A DNA stretch of 64,000 nucleotides from Pollenia angustigena (Eukaryota; Arthropoda; Insecta; Diptera; Polleniidae). Below, piece after piece: positions 24,236-35,687 of this stretch (positions are counted from its first letter, which is position 1; every line of letters starts with the position of its first letter). The translations under genes were made by a program, and so were the position numbers. The notes below the pieces were generated by a model. The model was not told the origin of the DNA. It did no database searches and saw only the letters and a list, made by a program, of their open reading frames with translations. The stretch spans positions 278,362,067 through 278,426,066 of the forward strand of contig OV884056.1 in assembly GCA_930367215.1 (NCBI GenBank). The letters run 5' to 3'.

Positions 24236-24624
24236 TATCGTTATCTAAAATGCAAAAAGACGTAACTAACAAAAAATTAAAAATCGTGTTTTTGATTGAT
24301 TATTATAAATGCCAATGAACTACATGTCTTCACAAAATTTTACACTTCTGGGATAAAAAATTGCGCTTTTATTAACAAAAAAACCAAGGGACGTAACTAC
24401 AAGTGTGTTTATTTTATAAATGAAAAACTACGTAATTACTCATTTTTTTTCAACAAAATATAATGAAATGGGTTTCTTTATAAACTGTTTAAAGAATTCC
24501 ATGGATGACCCATTAAAGCATATTTTCTGACATGTTTATAGTTTTCATTTAATAAAGTTTTTTGCTTCTCCTGTAAAATTATATTTTTGTTAGTTACGTC
24601 CTTTTGCATTTTAGCTAACGATAT
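24236..24624. repeat. MITE family F, copy 1 (389 bp)
   Basis: The TIRs read ATATCGTTATCTAAAATGC at the left (continuing AAAAAGACGTAACTAAC), with the inverse at the right (TTGCATTTTAGCTAACGATAT). Terminal inverted repeats of ~36 bp, non-coding. Confidence 0.8.
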
Positions 24625-24746
24625 ATAAAATATTTCTTATAAAAAATTCTTTATATACATTTTTTTTTAATATAAACTCGCTAAAAAGCTAAAGGGCGTA
24701 GGTAACTAACAAAAAACTCAAAATCGAGTTTTTGATTGATTATTAT

Positions 24747-25988
24747 TAGGGATGAGATTTTCATGCACTAAAAAATCTAAAACTCCAAAATATGCCTTAA
24801 AAAAATATGCACTAAAATCTTGAACATTTTCATTAAAAAGGCGTTTTTTTAATTTTTTTTTTAAAACAAACAAAATAAAATAAAAAGTTCAGACTAATAT
24901 TTTTTAAAACTTAATAACGAATTAACATTTTTGTTTGCATAAACAAATAAATACTTTTTTATATTATCAAAAGGAAGCCTTTGTCTGTTCGGCCGCAAAA
25001 AACTTTTGTACATGGAAAATGATCTCTCAACGTCAACCGAAGTTTAAGGAGCATACTTGAAGGATGCCAATTAATTTGGAGAATAATAATTTTCTAATTC
25101 AAATCCCACATTTGATTGCAGATCAAAAATGGTCTGAATTTGTTTTATTTTTTGAAATCCTTAATTTTTTGTTGCAAAACATCTGGATTTTTTTAATTGA
25201 TCGGGCTATTCTTTCTTCCACATTGTTAATTTTACTTTCTGCATATCAGTTAATTTGACTAAGTTGTCTTAATTGAACAATATTCCTCAAATTAAGTTTT
25301 TGTTACACCAACATATCCGTAGTTGGAAAATACAAATGGTAATTGACTTTTAATGGTATTTAAATTTAATATTTTTTGAATTTTATTCTACAGCATCTGA
25401 CTGCGGTGGTAAGGATACCAGGGGATACATTTCATTAAAAATTGCAACTCATAAAGTAGCATTTAAAATATATATTTTTCACGTATGTAACCAATAAATC
25501 AATACTATCGAATTGGCTTCTAATTTCCTCTAAACCTCAGAACCACCCATATGCCAAGAAAGTAATATGTGAACTGCTTGAAATGTTTTCGATAAAATAT
25601 TTTAAGCTCATTGGCAGCCTTAAACATGTAAGGTGCTGCATCGGTTAAAAATAAAAGGATCTTCTGTCTAAATTTTGAAAATCTTTTTTCAAAAAAAAAA
25701 ATGTATTTAATGATCTAACCATTTTTTTTGGAAGACTTTTTTTGTGTATTTGGAATTTTTCTGTAGAAATTATTTTATAATATAAAAATATATCACTCAA
25801 AAATGTTAAATTATGCAAAAATATGCATTTAAAACCAAAATATGCAATAATATGCATTTTTACAAAAATATGCAGAAACAAATCGATGCCATTTTAACGC
25901 AAATTTAATGATTCGGAAAGATAATTGGTCGTCATCGATCTTTGACTATCGACAAAAAACATGCATTTGCATGAAAATCGCATTCCTA
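24747..25988. mobile_element. hAT element, 1.24 kb, internally deleted
   Basis: Ends TAGGGATGAGATTTTCATGC (left) and inverse TAGGAATGCGATTTTCATGC (right). The 8-bp duplications are ATTATTAT/ATAATTAT (one mismatch). The matching empty site is visible in the neighbouring family-F copy at about 24296-24308. It encodes transposase remnants on the minus strand. Confidence 0.85.
24960..25690 (-). pseudogene. hAT transposase remnant
   Basis: Two conserved pieces are readable on the minus strand. At about 25510-25690, KILLFLTDAAPYMFKAANELK is the block containing a catalytic Asp. A frameshifted HITFLAYGW...LEEIRS segment follows, which fits the family's H-V-T-C-L-A-H-G-L motif. At about 24965-25065, SVDVERSFSMYKSFLRPNRQ is the C-terminal dimerisation domain; it is preceded by YAP and a stop where the family usually has Leu. 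The remainder is missing or scrambled. It is clearly non-functional. The assignment rests on motif recall. Confidence 0.8.
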
Positions 25989-26291
25989 ATAATTATGAAT
26001 GCCATTAAACTACATACCTTGTCAAAATTTCAAACAATAAAGAACGTAACTAGAAATTTTTTTATTTCATAAATACAAAACGACGTAATTACATATTTTA
26101 ATTCTAACGAAATACAACAAAATCTTTTTCTTTGTAAATTGCGTGAATTTAATTGAATTGAAATTTAATGGCCGACTTATCAATGCATGTTTTTCTGACA
26201 TGTTTAAAATTTTCGTTTCACAAAGTTTTTCGCTTCTCCTGTAAAATTATATTTTTGTCAGTTACGCCTTTTTGCATTTTAGCTAACGATA

Positions 26292-26923
26292 TAATAATTT
26301 TTTTTACACAATTTACCTTTTTTTCTGTTTTTTTTTTTTTGATAATTTAGCGCACAAAAGAAAAAGACTTTAACAAATTATTGAGTATCAATGAATTCTT
26401 TTTGTATAATATTGAACTTGTTTTATTAAAAACAGCGATATTTTGGCAAGTTGTTGCACTCCCAATGAACTTTAAAACAAATGTGATTCCAAGCCACAAT
26501 GGGAACATCCTTTTATACAAACCAAATCAACAAATGGAATAGATTTATGATTATAACAAAAATAGCGACAACCATTTAAAAAAAAAACAATTTCCATATT
26601 CCCCCCCTACACACTCTTTTAAGCACACAAAACAAAATCAAAAAGCAAACCACACACATCAACAGGTAAAACATCCTGTTTAACAGTTTCACTACAATAC
26701 AGATAAATCAAACATTCACAAACATAAACGCAATTACAAAAATTATGGTAGGATTTGTATTGTTGACGTTGCTAAATGAATAATGAATTATAACTAATTT
26801 TATTTTCAAATAAAATGATAAGATGATGATAAGAGAGACGGAAGAAAAAAAGAAGAAGGCAGTAGATATAAAAAGCACAAATTTTAATCATATACTGGAG
26901 TTTATGTTTTGATTTGCTTACTA
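26292..26923. other. Spacer
   Basis: AT-rich, with poly-A and poly-T runs and a C7 run near 26602. Nothing recognised. Confidence 0.4.
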
Positions 26924-27046
26924 AAGGCCAATTTACACGGTAATACAATGTATTACGACATGTCAAAAATGATGTAGAATGAGAAAAATCTTATCATGTA
27001 AAAGCAAATTGTATTGAGTAAGAGAGACGGATATGTCGGTCGGTAA

Positions 27047-27489
27047 AGCTGGAGGTCCACACCACGCGTTACTCGCTTTTTCGCAGCATACGGAACTGTC
27101 AAAAAAGTAAAATCTGTGTAGTTACGTAGTAAGTTACATGCACAAAAGCGTAGATGCCTTGAGGCGAAAAGTAGGTTTACTTTCTACTTTTGTAAGCGTC
27201 ACAAGCAGCGTTCGAACAAATCAGCTGATTTTTTTTGTTCACTTCACCTTGCGTTGAGAAAATTTTCATATAAAATTTTTTGAAATTTTTAAAAATTTCA
27301 AAAAATTTTATATGAAAATTTTCTCAACGCAATGTGAAGTGAACAACAAAATTACCCCCTAAATTTTATTTTTACTTGTGCTGCTGCTGCATAAAAAGCG
27401 TTGCATGTAACTTGAAACGTAGAACGCAAGTAAGGTTATAAAAGCATGCGCTGCGTGGAGGCGAAAACGCGTGTTATGGACCTCTAGCT
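27047..27489. mobile_element. PIF/Harbinger-like MITE, 443 bp, nested
   Basis: TIR AGCTGGAGGTCCACACCACG (left) against inverse AGCTAGAGGTCCATAACACG (right), with a perfect TAA duplication (27044-27046, 27490-27492). The whole element folds on itself and contains the palindrome at 27237-27344. Confidence 0.8.
27237..27344. repeat. 108-bp palindrome with no loop
   Basis: The left arm GTTCACTTCACCTTGCGTTG... (27237-27290) is followed immediately by its inverse (27291-27344). The two 54-bp arms differ at about one position. Confidence 0.9.
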
Positions 27490-27816
27490 TAAATGTTTTT
27501 TTTTTCTAAACCATTTTAGAAACTTATGTATTTTCATCACACCAGGGGTGTATTTTAACGTAGTTTATTGTAAGTGGTAGCATTTTCATACAATTACAGA
27601 AACAACTCAGGAAATTTTCATGTTGTTTTTGTAAAAATTGTAAAACTGCAACCATCTGATTTTTTGTTATTATTTTTGATTTTACTAACCATCCGTGTAA
27701 ACATGAAATATACTTACAACATACTTTTATTTTTTTCTTTTGAACACGGAGAGAATTTCATATTATTTTGATTCTACAAAGTCGTAATACATTGTATTAC
27801 CGTGTAAACTGGTCTT

Positions 27817-28372
27817 TAAATAGACAAATATGTTTGAATGCAGCCATGTTTGACGTTTTAGACATTTGTGGTTAACAGACATCCGCTAACAGATATACTT
27901 TTAGAATTCTAAGTAAGAGGAATATGCATTAATTATGATGAACTTTTTAATAAAGAAGACTTATTAATGCATAATACATATATTCTTCAGTTCATGTTTG
28001 TTTGAATACGAGGGAGGTTAAAATTCAATTTCAATTTACCCAATAAAATCATCATCATAGGTCTTTAACGTTAGACAAAAAGGTAATAAGTCAACAAATG
28101 CATTTTGAGCTTTTTATTAGGCTTAACTCAATTTTTTAACTCTTTCGTTTGGTGTCAACTTAAATCTAGTACAACTGCTTCTAATAGTAATTATAAACAT
28201 TGTTATTATAATCATTTGCTCTTCAGGAAATGAATCAATAATAAATAATATTAAATTTAATGTTACGAAAAACTGCAGTTTTTGACTTAAGACCTTTTTG
28301 CCTAACTTCAAAGAAATATAAAAATGTAATATTTTTTATAACTCCTAAGACCATGCTACTTTTTCATAAGCT
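27817..28372. other. Spacer
   Basis: No gene or repeat recognised. Confidence 0.35.
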
Positions 28373-28630
28373 TATGTATCGTCGGTTGAATATGCAAACC
28401 TTCTAACGCCGTTTCAACAAATTTTACAGGAGCCAAAAAAACTTTTTTTTTCCTATTTGCTGCTTGAGAGGAAAACCAGAAATATTGTTTCTTTTAAACA
28501 CTTCTAGAATCTGGACACAAATTGAAATGCTGGTCGACGAGGAGTATTATTCTCTACCACACGGCATCAAAATCTCAATTTACTTAAAAAGTGGATTTAG
28601 CAGGTTTGCATATTAAGCCGACGATATATA
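28373..28630. repeat. MITE family I (TATCGTCGG ends)
   Basis: TATGTATCGTCGGTTGAATA, then TGCAAACCT, at the left is mirrored by AGGTTTGCATATTAAGCCGA, then CGATATATA, at the right. Non-coding interior. Confidence 0.7.
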
Positions 28631-28879
28631 ACTTCGTCAGGGATGGAAAGTGAATTTTTTTGAATTTAAACCAATTTCTAAAATGAAAAGAACTCTCCAA
28701 AACATTTCGGTATCAATTTGATTTTGTTTTTGTGTAAAGATATTGAATCTAGATGCACCTTTCAGTATACCGATCGATCGCAATTTTAGAGATTATTTGA
28801 TGCAATTTGGTACATCTGTTATATATAAAATTCTAGTGTCATGGTGTTTGTAATTGAACTCCTTCGAAATGGCTTGACA

Positions 28880-29280
28880 GAATTTTATGAAATTTTGAAT
28901 ATGGGACAAAAGGGGTAAAAGATCCCCCTCTCTTTATCTTCTTAACTAATCAAGTGATTTTCTTGAAATTTGGCAGGCAAAAAGTGTAACATCTGGAAGG
29001 AACTAAAGCCTATAATTTTTATTGCTTGGGCAGTAGGGGTAAAAGCTCATCCTCCCTGTATCTTCTTAGCTAATCAACCGGTTTTCTTAAAATTTAGCAT
29101 GCAGATACTGGGACATTTGAAAGCAACTTAAAGATATACATTTTTTGGAAATTCCAACATTTAGGGCGTAAAATAGGGCAAAACGGGTAAAAACTACCCC
29201 TACCCATGTCTTCTTAAATAATTATCCGATAATAGTTTCAAGTCTTAAAGGAACTAAAGGCTGTAAATTTTAAAATTAAA
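28880..29280. repeat. Tandem array, ~120-130-bp units, three diverged copies
   Basis: The motif GGGGTAAAAG...CTTCTTA.CTAATCAA...TTTGGCAGGC-like recurs near 28917, 29036 and 29187 with substantial divergence. It lies immediately upstream of the Helitron helicase remnant and may belong to the same element. Confidence 0.55.
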
Positions 29281-29304
29281 GACGTTAAATAAAGCTCTAT
29301 CGTT

Positions 29305-29650
29305 GATTCGCAAAATGCTTTTATTGACCACGTATTTCCCGATGAAGACAAACAATACATAAGTAATGCGTGGATGGCAGACAGAGTTTTGAATGGCTTT
29401 GCTGCCACGAACTCCGATCATTAAGACGTCTCAATTGAATTCAAGCGCATTTAATTTCCTATTAGATTGGCATTTACAATGATATTTAATAAGCCACAAG
29501 GTCAAACGATATCTGTGTTTGCTTGCGGCTTAGATTTGGGCACACCATGTTTTTCACCCTGGCATGTTCTCGCGTCGGCAAGCAATCGAGCTTATTTGTG
29601 TTGGCTTATGACGGACAAAAAATATCGTACACGCAATTGCTGTTTGTAAT
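29305..29650 (+). pseudogene. Helitron RepHel remnant (Pif1-like helicase C-terminus)
   Basis: Two in-line pieces are readable. FIDHVFPDEDKQYISNAWMADRV (about 29318-29388) fits the stretch preceding the last helicase motifs. After stops, LAFTMIFNKPQGQTISVFAC...GLDLGTPCFSP (about 29464-29556) corresponds to the AFAMTINKSQGQT / LRTPVFSHGQLY motif of Pif1-type helicases in Helitrons. The frame breaks, and substitutions in the motif show it is dead. It is the only helicase-like coding sequence in the window, and could be the relic of an autonomous partner of the Helentron-like families A and B (inference). Confidence 0.7.
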
Positions 29651-30078
29651 GAACATTGATTATTTGATCTGAAGTATGAATCAGGATTAAAACTACATTA
29701 CTTTTTTATGTTTAAATTTTGAATATGCAACGAACAGAAATAAATGGGTATTGTCTTTTTTCATCTATATCTTTCTGATATAGATCATAACCGCACACAC
29801 TTACAATTCAGTAGTTATTTTTTAATTAAAAACCAAAATATTCAATAGAAATAAGTTATATGGCAAGACAACGTTTGGCGGATCAGCTCATATTTTATAA
29901 ATGTGACAAAAACGAAGCCTATTTAAAATGGCGAGAATCGTCACTTCACATTGCCCTGATGAAATTTCTTTTTGGAATAGAGTCTTTGTGCCACTAAACT
30001 AGAGTTCAAAAAAAGCACTGAGCTACGGCACGCAAATGTAAAGTGCCACATTTTTCTGTTGACAGTACACACACACAT
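29651..30078. other. Spacer
   Basis: No gene seen. It ends in a short (CA)n run before the TAGACTGG terminus of the next element. Confidence 0.4.
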
Positions 30079-32331
30079 TAGACTGGTCGCAATTTTTTTT
30101 TTTAAATTTAATTGTTTGCGCTGCTTAAAATATGAGGTTTGGTGTAAGAAATCATGATCTAGTTTTTCAGGTCAATCCGACGGTGCCTAGCCGTGCCGAG
30201 TGGGGCCCAAAGTTCCCCATATTATAAAAAAAACATATTTTCTATCAGATCTTTATAGTTATACTAGTTGAAAATCCGAAAATCAAAAATATGGCTTCGT
30301 TACGATCTTCCGCAGAGAAAGTACTTCAAGTGTGCCAAATTTCAGCTTCCTATGTCATCAGATGGCTTCAGAAAGTTGCGGAAAGAATAGTACATACATG
30401 CAAACATCCTGACATACTAAGAAATTATATATGGGTAATTCCATGTCAAAACGACCAAGAGTGGGACACGACCCCTTCCGATTTTAATGAAATTTGGTGA
30501 GAAGGTGCCTTTTATCTTATTAGGAACATATATGAATGAAAAACATTTTTAAAATTTGTTTTTCGAAAGTTATGTCACGCGCTGTACCATACAAATATTG
30601 CGGCTTAATAAAATTCTTTAATTTGGCCCCTGCAGCGCGAATTTCGGTTTTTTTAGTTATTTCAATAAACTAAACCGTTTTTGAGTTACGCGAATATATG
30701 CTATGCAACCTCTTACATTTTCGAAATAACGATATATCTTGAAAACAAGAGCTAACCTAAAAAAACGGTTAGCACCACTGGATTCAGCGTCCCCAATTAG
30801 GGATGTCAGGTGCGCGGCTGGTCTGTTGTTTCCAACTAGCACAGTGTACTTATTGCTAAAAATTACAATATTAAAATTCTATTTTAATATTATTTTTTTA
30901 AGAGTTGCGAAAGGAAAAAAATCATATCTTAAAAAAGAAAAAAAAACACCTCCTTCAAAGTTTCAGGATTTTTAAAGAACAGTTTGAGGTATTATAAAAA
31001 AAAAATCAGCCAAATAAAATAATAGGTTTTTGACTTAGTCCGTTTTTAAAATTTAACATTTTGCAGACATTACATTTTTCAAAAAAAATTGTTTTTTTTT
31101 AATTTATGGTTTGTAGCCCCAAGTATTCTCTTTAAAATGACATCAACATCATCTTCATATGTCAAGTAGTTTTCGAGATATTGAAGCTCAACACATTCGG
31201 CTTATTATGCGAAATTATGACATTTTGAATATGACATAACTTTCGAAAAACAAACTTTAAAAATGTTTTTCGTTCATATATAAAAGGAACCTTCCCACCA
31301 AATTTAATTAAAATCGGAAGGGGTCGTGTCCCACTCTTGGTCGTTTTGACATGGAATTACCCATATTGTATAGATAGATTAAAGTATTTGCTGTTTAATA
31401 TTTTAGTATGATACGAACGAAAGATTTTTAACCTAATTCGGGGTCTCTGAATCCAGTGGTGCTAGCCGTTTTTTTAGGCTAGATTTGGTTTTCGAGATAA
31501 ACCGTTATTTCGAAAATTAAGGAGGTTGCACTACATATGTTCGCGTAACTCAAAAACGCTTTAGCTTAGTGAAAAACTAAAAAAAACCGAAATTCCGTAA
31601 TAAAATTTACTTTAAGAAAGGTAAAACGTTTTTCTTATATGCGCAGTCGTTTTAGAAACATAATTTTTTTTTCTGGAAAAAAAAATAATTTTTTTATTAG
31701 AATTTCGGAATTTTTGAAAAATGCAGCTATGCTTCTAATTTTATGCAGACATATAAAAAACAACATTGCAAACAAAATAAGCTATAAATGATTAAAATCT
31801 GTTAACAACTTTTGATTTTATGTATTCACAAAAGACTAAAAATTTTAATTAATTTAAGAATCTTTTGTGAATACATAAAATCAAAAGTTGTTAGGTTAAA
31901 AATCTTTCGTTCGTATCATTCTAAAATATTAAACAGCAAATACTTTAATCTATCTATACAATATATAATTTCTTAGTATGTCAGGATGTTTGCATGTATG
32001 TCCTATTCTTTCCGCAACTTTCTGAAGCCATCTGATGACATAGGAAGCTGAAATTTGGCACACTTGAAGTACTTTCTCTGCGGAAGATCGTAACGAAGCC
32101 ATATGTTTGATTTTCGGCTTTTCAACTAGTATAACTATAAAGATCTGATAGCAAAGGTGTTTTTTTTTATAATATGTGGAACTTTGGGCCCCACCCGGCA
32201 CGGCTAGGCCCCGTCGGATTGACCTGAAAAATTAAATCATGATTTCTTACACCAAACCTCATATTTTAAGCAGCGCAAACAATTAAATTAAAAAAAAAAA
32301 ACAAAATCCCATACAAGATGCGACCAGTCTA
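30079..32331. mobile_element. Long-TIR palindromic DNA element (TAGACTGGTCGCA ends)
   Basis: The left arm 30079-30432 (continuing 31365-31430) and the right arm about 31890-32331 are near-identical inverted copies, about 420 bp after removing the insertion. The interior (31431-31890) contains a segment also found at 42265-42625 and 47568-47670. The flanks CACACACATT/AATACACATT could be a decayed ~10-bp target duplication. A short reading frame starting MASLRSSAEK occurs in both arms but merely reflects arm identity. No transposase found; a Mutator-like origin is possible. Confidence 0.65.
30433..31364. mobile_element. Non-autonomous element related to the 55191-58728 transposon
   Basis: Perfect inverted ends GGGTAATTCCATGTCAAAAC, continuing CGACCAAGAGTGGGACACG and CCCCTTCCGATTTTAAT. 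It interrupts the left arm of the palindromic element. The intact right arm shows the empty site (AAGAAATTATATATTG), so the insertion duplicated 4 bp, ATAT (alignment allows some ambiguity). The TIR aligns with the transposon at 55191-58728 over AATTCCAT.T.AAAACGA.CAA and CGACCCC.TCCGATTTTAA. Confidence 0.75.
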
Positions 32332-32473
32332 ATACACATTCTATACAAAAAACCAAAATAAAAACCAAATTCTATGTGCTTGGGAATTTGAATACATACT
32401 AAATGTACTACACAACGATTTCGAGCTGACGAACCCATATATCGTGTAGTGTTCTACTGTGCAACAAAAAAAA

Positions 32474-33650
32474 CAGCCTCAACATTTGCAACGCGAAATT
32501 AAAGTAGACCACTAGTAGAGCAAATCTGCAAATGAGTTTTGAAAAGTAAGCTCGTGTTTCCGAAATATGGTCCCCTAAGGTTTTTGAATATTTTGAAAAG
32601 GGGTTTGGTATAAGTCAAAAAAAAAAAAAACATACTAAATGTACTTCTGAGCTAAAATAATATTTCAGATGTTTTCAGTAGAATCGTATGGCGATTCTTT
32701 TCTTTGAATTTATTAACCCTCTAACTATCATTTAAGGGGGTAATTTTTGTCCTTTTCCCCAACTCTTACACTAAAGTATACTAAAACGTCACTTTTAAGG
32801 TTTACAATTTACGAATATTTTTTGCACCAAATTTTCTAGGTGTGTTCTAAGATTAAAACTTCGTGTAATATATTTAAAAGGGATTTTCGAAATTTCGGGC
32901 ATTGACATTTTTTAATTTTTTGAACTGGCGTTCGGTACAAGTCGAAAAAATATACTAAATGCACTTCTGAGCTAAAATAATATTTCAGATGTTTTCAGTA
33001 GAATTGTATGGCGATTCTTTTCTTAGATTATATTAACCCTCTAACACTCATTTAAGGGGTAATTTTTTAACTTCCACACAAAAATATACTAAAACAGCAC
33101 TTTATAGGGTTACAATGTTGTAAGAATATTTTCTGCATTAAATTTCACTAGGGGCCTTCTTAGACCGAAAAGTCGTGCAATGTATGTAAAACGGGTTTTC
33201 GAAAAATTAAAAAATTTCAAGGACGGGATTTCGAAAATCCGTTTTACATACATTGCACGACTTTTCGGTCTTAGCAGATCCCTAGTGAGATTTAATGCAT
33301 AAAATATTCGTGGAACATTTTAACTCTCTAAAGTGCCGTTTTAGTACACTTTTATGGGGAAGTTAAAAAAGGACAAAAATGGCTCCTTAAAATGAGTGTT
33401 AGAGGGTTAATCAATTCTAAGAAAAGAATTGCCATACAAGTCTACTGAAGACATCTGAAGTAGCCTTTTAGCTGAGAAGTATATTTAGTATATTTTTTTG
33501 ACTTATACCAAACGCCTTTTCAAAAACTTTAGGGGCCCATATTTCGGGAACCCGAGCTAAGTTCTGAAAACTCTTTGGCAGATTTGCTATACTAGTACTC
33601 TACTTTCATTTCGCTTTGCAAGTGTTGAGGCTGGCGGCGATGACCCGAAT
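32474..33650. repeat. ~1.2-kb inverted-repeat element with internal duplication
   Basis: The left arm (CAGCCTCAACATTTGCAACG, then AGAGCAAATCTGC...) is mirrored to GCAAGTGTTGAGGCTG at 33633. Inside, a ~300-bp direct duplication (about 32640-32930 and 32947-33200) contains CTGAGCTAAAATAATATTTC twice. The right end continues as GGCGGCGATGACCCGAATTT, which is also present in a partial copy at 49790-49955, so the left end is slightly truncated. Non-coding. Confidence 0.7.
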
Positions 33651-34325
33651 TTCGTACGCTTTATGTATTTAACTGCGAGCTAATTCGCAGAAATATCATA
33701 CTTAAAAAATCCAAATGTAAGCGTGTTGTCAGCAGATCACGTACATTAAAAGTGAACTATTTATCAAAAATAAATTTCAGTGTGTTTATCAAAAATAAAA
33801 AATTGGGAATTTAGCACGTCATACAGGGATCTTATTAATAATAAATTTTGTATTCCCAAAAATAACTTTGATAATATACTTGCATGTGCCCGTGCAAAAA
33901 ACTGAACTGGAAAATTGTTTTTTTTTTTGTTTTATTACAAAAACATTTGTTTTTTCATTTACCCACTTACAACTACAATTCGAGTCGGAAAAACCCAACC
34001 AATTGTAGGGGAATGTAAGAAAAGATAAACTCACTGTTTATTGTTTGTGTTTTGTTTAAGCTCTGATATTCTTACAAGTAAGATATTGAGTGTTTATAAT
34101 TCTTATTCACTTTAAGGTTTTATTTGTATTATATTTTAAGATTTTCTTAAATCTTTGGAAAAGGTTCCCTGATAATCTGGCCAAAGCAACCAGTGAAATG
34201 CGCCTAGAAGCTAGCTTTCCCTCAACAATAAATTTCAGTGTATTTATCAAAAATAAAAAATTGGGAATTAAGCACGTCATACAGAAATCTTATTTATAAT
34301 TAATTAAATACAGTTTTCTGCTAAA
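33651..34325 (+). repeat. Dispersed repeat family C, copy at about 33775-34300
   Basis: Contains AATTTAGCACGTCATACAG twice (about 33807 and 34263), CTCACTGTTTATTGTTTGTG and GCTAGCTTTCCCTCAACAAT. The same blocks occur at 16840-17000, 19500-19760 and inverted at 38700-39060. It may be a non-autonomous transposon; termini are not defined. Confidence 0.55.
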
Positions 34326-35289
34326 GCTGGGATCACACGACTGCCGCAAGGCCCGAATTTTCACACTTTTTAATACCCCAACCGTGTGACTGCACAACCA
34401 AATGGCTCATGTACCAATCGAGGACAATATTGTAGTTATTTTTACCAATCAAATGCAACCCTGGTGCGGCAATCGTGTGACTGTTTGCTATGAAACCGCG
34501 CGTCAATAAAAATAACAAAAATGCACCAATATTTATTGCATTCTTGTGCGGCAATCAAACAACACAATACGCGCCAGTATTTGTCTTTTTAATAAATTTA
34601 TTATTTTGTGTTTCTTTTAATAGGTAATGAAGATAAATATGTATTTATTTATTATGCATTTAAACTTCTTTTTAAATAATTGCTATAACAAAATATGTCC
34701 ACAAGCATATTTAGCTGTTCAGTGCGAATATTTTTATTAAATATATTTTTATGCGAACCTTAAAATTCGAAATTGTTGAACAGCTTTTGGAATTACTTAA
34801 AAAATTTAAATAAAACTATTTAACAAAAATTTGTTTGTGTATATGATACAAATTTAATTTTTTTTAATGAACAAACCAACAAAAACCTTCAAATAAATAA
34901 AACAGCTACCAAAACAGCTGTTTTCACTAAATGCGTTTATTGATGCCATAACGGAAAAAAATAAGTTTGTTTTTTATATTTTAACTTACACAAACTTATT
35001 TAGCTATCCTCGTATGTTTATAAAAGTTTGCTTCAATATGGAAATATAATTATGTATTTGTCTATGTTTGTGAACTTTAATACGCCATGACATTGAGCCA
35101 TATTTCTAATTAAAAACTTTTTTAAAACTTTTTTTGTTACCCTGGTTGTTGTATAATAAGAACAATATTCATTTGTAAGAATTCTGTTTGCAAAAAACGT
35201 CATAAATTTTCGCGCGCCTTTTTTTCACTTTTGTTTCATTTTAACTAAATTGTTATTATATTTTGAAGCATGACAACAACCCCAACGCC
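34326..35289. other. Possible Harbinger-type end, then spacer
   Basis: TAAAGCTGGGATCACACGAC at 34324 matches the AGCTGG...CACAC pattern of the Harbinger-like MITEs, and GTGCGGCAATCGTGTGACTG-like motifs follow. No clean right end is found. The rest is AT-rich and could include the promoter of the candidate gene at 35290. Confidence 0.4.
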
Positions 35290-35687
35290 ATGTTCCACTC
35301 TACTAATATTTTTGGTCTTAAAGGATTAAATCAAATGCAAAATAAATTGATTTTTGATAGAGCTCACCTGGCCTTAAACAGCTTAAATACACAAATAAAT
35401 GCCACGACGATTGTTTTGCGAAAAAATAATGGGCGAAATGTTAATGTGTATTTTTTTTGTTATCACCAATTAATAATTGTTATAAAATATTATATGTATA
35501 ATAGTTTTGTGCAATGGATAATTATGTTAAAGAGTTAAATTTTCTATTTGGTAAAGCAAAAAAGTTAAAAAATCAAAATTAACAATGAAAAGTTGTCAGT
35601 TTAGTTAAAAATCGTAATACTTTTTTTTAATTAAAACCTTTTCTTTAGCATCACTTCGGAAAATTAAATCTTGTAAGGTCAATTTAA
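35290..35687 (+). CDS. Candidate small two-exon gene, unknown product
   Basis: An ATG at 35290 opens 50 codons (35290-35439) that lie outside any repeat I can detect. A GT donor follows at 35440. A good pyrimidine-rich acceptor (CCTTTTCTTTAG) lies 208 bp downstream, and splicing to 35649 keeps the frame and reaches TAA at 35685, giving a 62-residue basic product. An upstream ATG at 35270 is in another frame. The N-terminal MFHSTNIFGLKGLNQMQNK could be a mitochondrial-type leader (inference). I do not recognise the family. GTAAGG within exon 2 is an alternative donor, so the gene may extend. It may also be chance. Confidence 0.35.

Larger units (their letters stand above)
24678..26291. repeat. 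MITE family F, copy 2, split by a hAT
   Basis: The left end GCTAAAAAGCTAAAGGGCG and the right end (inverse ATATCGTTAGCTAAAATGC) match copy 1. The central segment GATTGATTATTAT is cut by the hAT at 24747-25988, and copy 1 shows the uninterrupted sequence. Confidence 0.75.
26924..27816. mobile_element. PIF/Harbinger-like MITE, outer element
   Basis: The left TIR AAGGCCAATTTACACGGTAA and the right inverse (AAGACCAGTTTACACGGTAA) continue through TACAATGTATTACGAC on both sides. The target duplication is ambiguous (TA/TAA). A second Harbinger-like MITE is nested inside. Confidence 0.65.

Noticed and set aside
25064..25258. 64-codon plus-strand frame
   Set aside because: Lies inside a hAT whose coding strand is minus; no motif.
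30291..32201. Near-identical frames starting MASLRSSAEK in both arms of the palindrome
   Set aside because: Arm identity explains the duplication; there is no continuation, and the left copy is cut by the nested element. No evidence of selection on the protein.
34326..34570. Complete Harbinger MITE
   Set aside because: The left end fits, but no inverted right end or matching TSD could be found; listed only as a possible end.
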